Shown: positions 63,455-64,000 of the stretch, piece after piece
How positions within the stretch are numbered: position 1 is the first letter of the stretch
Layout of the letters: each line of letters starts with the position of its first letter
Assembly: GCA_963814985.1 (NCBI GenBank)
Contig: CAWFFV010000054.1
Location: 87,133-151,132, forward strand
DNA from: CAWFFV01 sp963814985
GTDB lineage: Bacteria > Chloroflexota > Ktedonobacteria > Ktedonobacterales > Ktedonobacteraceae
DNA: 64,000 bases
Direction: 5' to 3'
The notes under the pieces: model-generated
Seen by the model: only the letters and a program-made list of their open reading frames with translations
Databases searched by the model: none
Told to the model about the DNA's origin: nothing
Made by a program: the position numbers and the translations under genes

Positions 63455-64000
63455 TCATGCTATCTCTTCATCTGTCTCATTGCCTTTAGCTTCTCCAACT
63501 CCTCTACCACGAGCCTCTAATTGTTCCTTCCACTCGCTTTTATACTTATGCAAAGCACTCAACAAGCACCTGCGCTATTGCCAGATTTCGATACCACTTG
63601 TGGTTCGCGGGTACAATATACCAGGGAGCCTCATCGGTACTGCATTTGCTCAGTGCATCTTCATAGGCCTGCTGATAATCATCCCAATAGTTGCGTTCGT
63701 TCCAGTCAGCGGCGGTGATCTTCCACGCTTTATCTTTATCCTGCTCGCGAGCCATCAGGGGGCGTGTTTCCTGCTCGTCTTTACTGATATGTAGAAAGAG
63801 CTTGAGGAGGATAGTACCGTTATCAGTAAGCAATTTCTCAAAGTGATTAATTTCCTGGTAGCGGCGACTCCAGACACGATGGGGGACAAGGTTATGCACA
63901 CGAACAACGAGCACGTCTTCATAATGGGAACGGTTGAAGATGCCCATGACGCCATTACCAGGAGTAGCCTTGTGAATACGCCACAGGAAATCGTGTGCCA
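63455..64000 (-). CDS. PPK2-family polyphosphate kinase (5' end beyond window), frameshifted near the C-terminus
   Basis: Uses polyphosphate to phosphorylate nucleotides. Visible: HDFLWRIHKATPGNGVMGIFNRSHYEDVLVVRVHNLVPHRVWSRRYQEINHFEKLLTDNG, LKLFLHISKDEQ, WNERNYWDDYQQAYEDALSKCSTDEAPWYIVPANHKWYRNLAIAQVLVE. The N-terminal Walker-type part lies past 64000. The displayed frame ends at 63546 (ECFA); one base near 63560 gives ALHKYKSEWKEQLEARGRG and stop at 63455, which matches the expected length better. Neighbours (GH65, ClC, slipin) suggest a stress/energy locus. Confidence 0.85.

Overview
The window looks like chromosome of a Ktedonobacteria-type Chloroflexota bacterium. The evidence is moderate GC, proteins I associate with that group (Ser/Thr kinase with a C-terminal ectodomain of the CxDGTxS...CSxHGG type, zinc-ribbon/Pro-rich/single-TM proteins, the DnaQ-UvrC-like fusion, an intein-rich class II ribonucleotide reductase), and a leucine/valine catabolic set. 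The assignment rests on remembered family resemblance; no search was run.

Layout. 0-6 kb: a 3' gene fragment, an S41 peptidase, and a leftward glmU-hlyC-mvaB operon followed by tRNA-Gln. 6.1-7.5 kb: a TnpB-only IS200/IS605-type element, inserted just upstream of a rightward mccB-liuC-mccA operon plus an HIBADH-type gene (leucine/valine catabolism together with mvaB). 13-17.4 kb: a site-2-type metalloprotease, a Ser/Thr kinase and cinA. 17.4-22.5 kb: nrdJ with two LAGLIDADG inteins behind an apparent NrdR operator pair. 22.5-24.1 kb: two tandem nucleotidyltransferase-like genes (one apparently catalytically dead) and a partner gene. 24.6-36 kb: response regulator, ArsR, DsbA-family protein, aminotransferase, nucleoside hydrolase, larE-cysteine desulfurase, MocA-like/TPR, dcd-tmk and the exonuclease-GIY-YIG fusion. 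36-49 kb: two paralogous zinc-ribbon proteins around an IS630 relic, an uncharacterised protein and lon; then prfB with programmed frameshift, a sigma-70 factor, ftsY-accD-accA and tRNA-Leu. 49-64 kb: a compositionally different accessory region with a Schlafen/AlbA-type gene, phased repeats, multicopper oxidase, TetR, two ClC genes (one decayed), Ddn-like oxidoreductase, DUF1269-like gene, GH65 phosphorylase (very GC-rich and broken), slipin and a PPK2 fragment.

Two overall observations stand out. First, seven copies (plus a fragment) of a 110-165 bp intergenic element share a conserved frame, with terminal inverted repeats and two small hairpins. The long central stem has a different sequence in each copy, yet in six of the seven it is a perfect or near-perfect palindrome; the seventh is partly collapsed. 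This is the most unusual structure here. Second, many housekeeping genes (glmU, hlyC, ftsY, accD, accA, cinA, the prfB tail) carry single-base frameshifts. These probably reflect sequence indel errors rather than decay. They are marked gene by gene, and reading frames should be treated with care.
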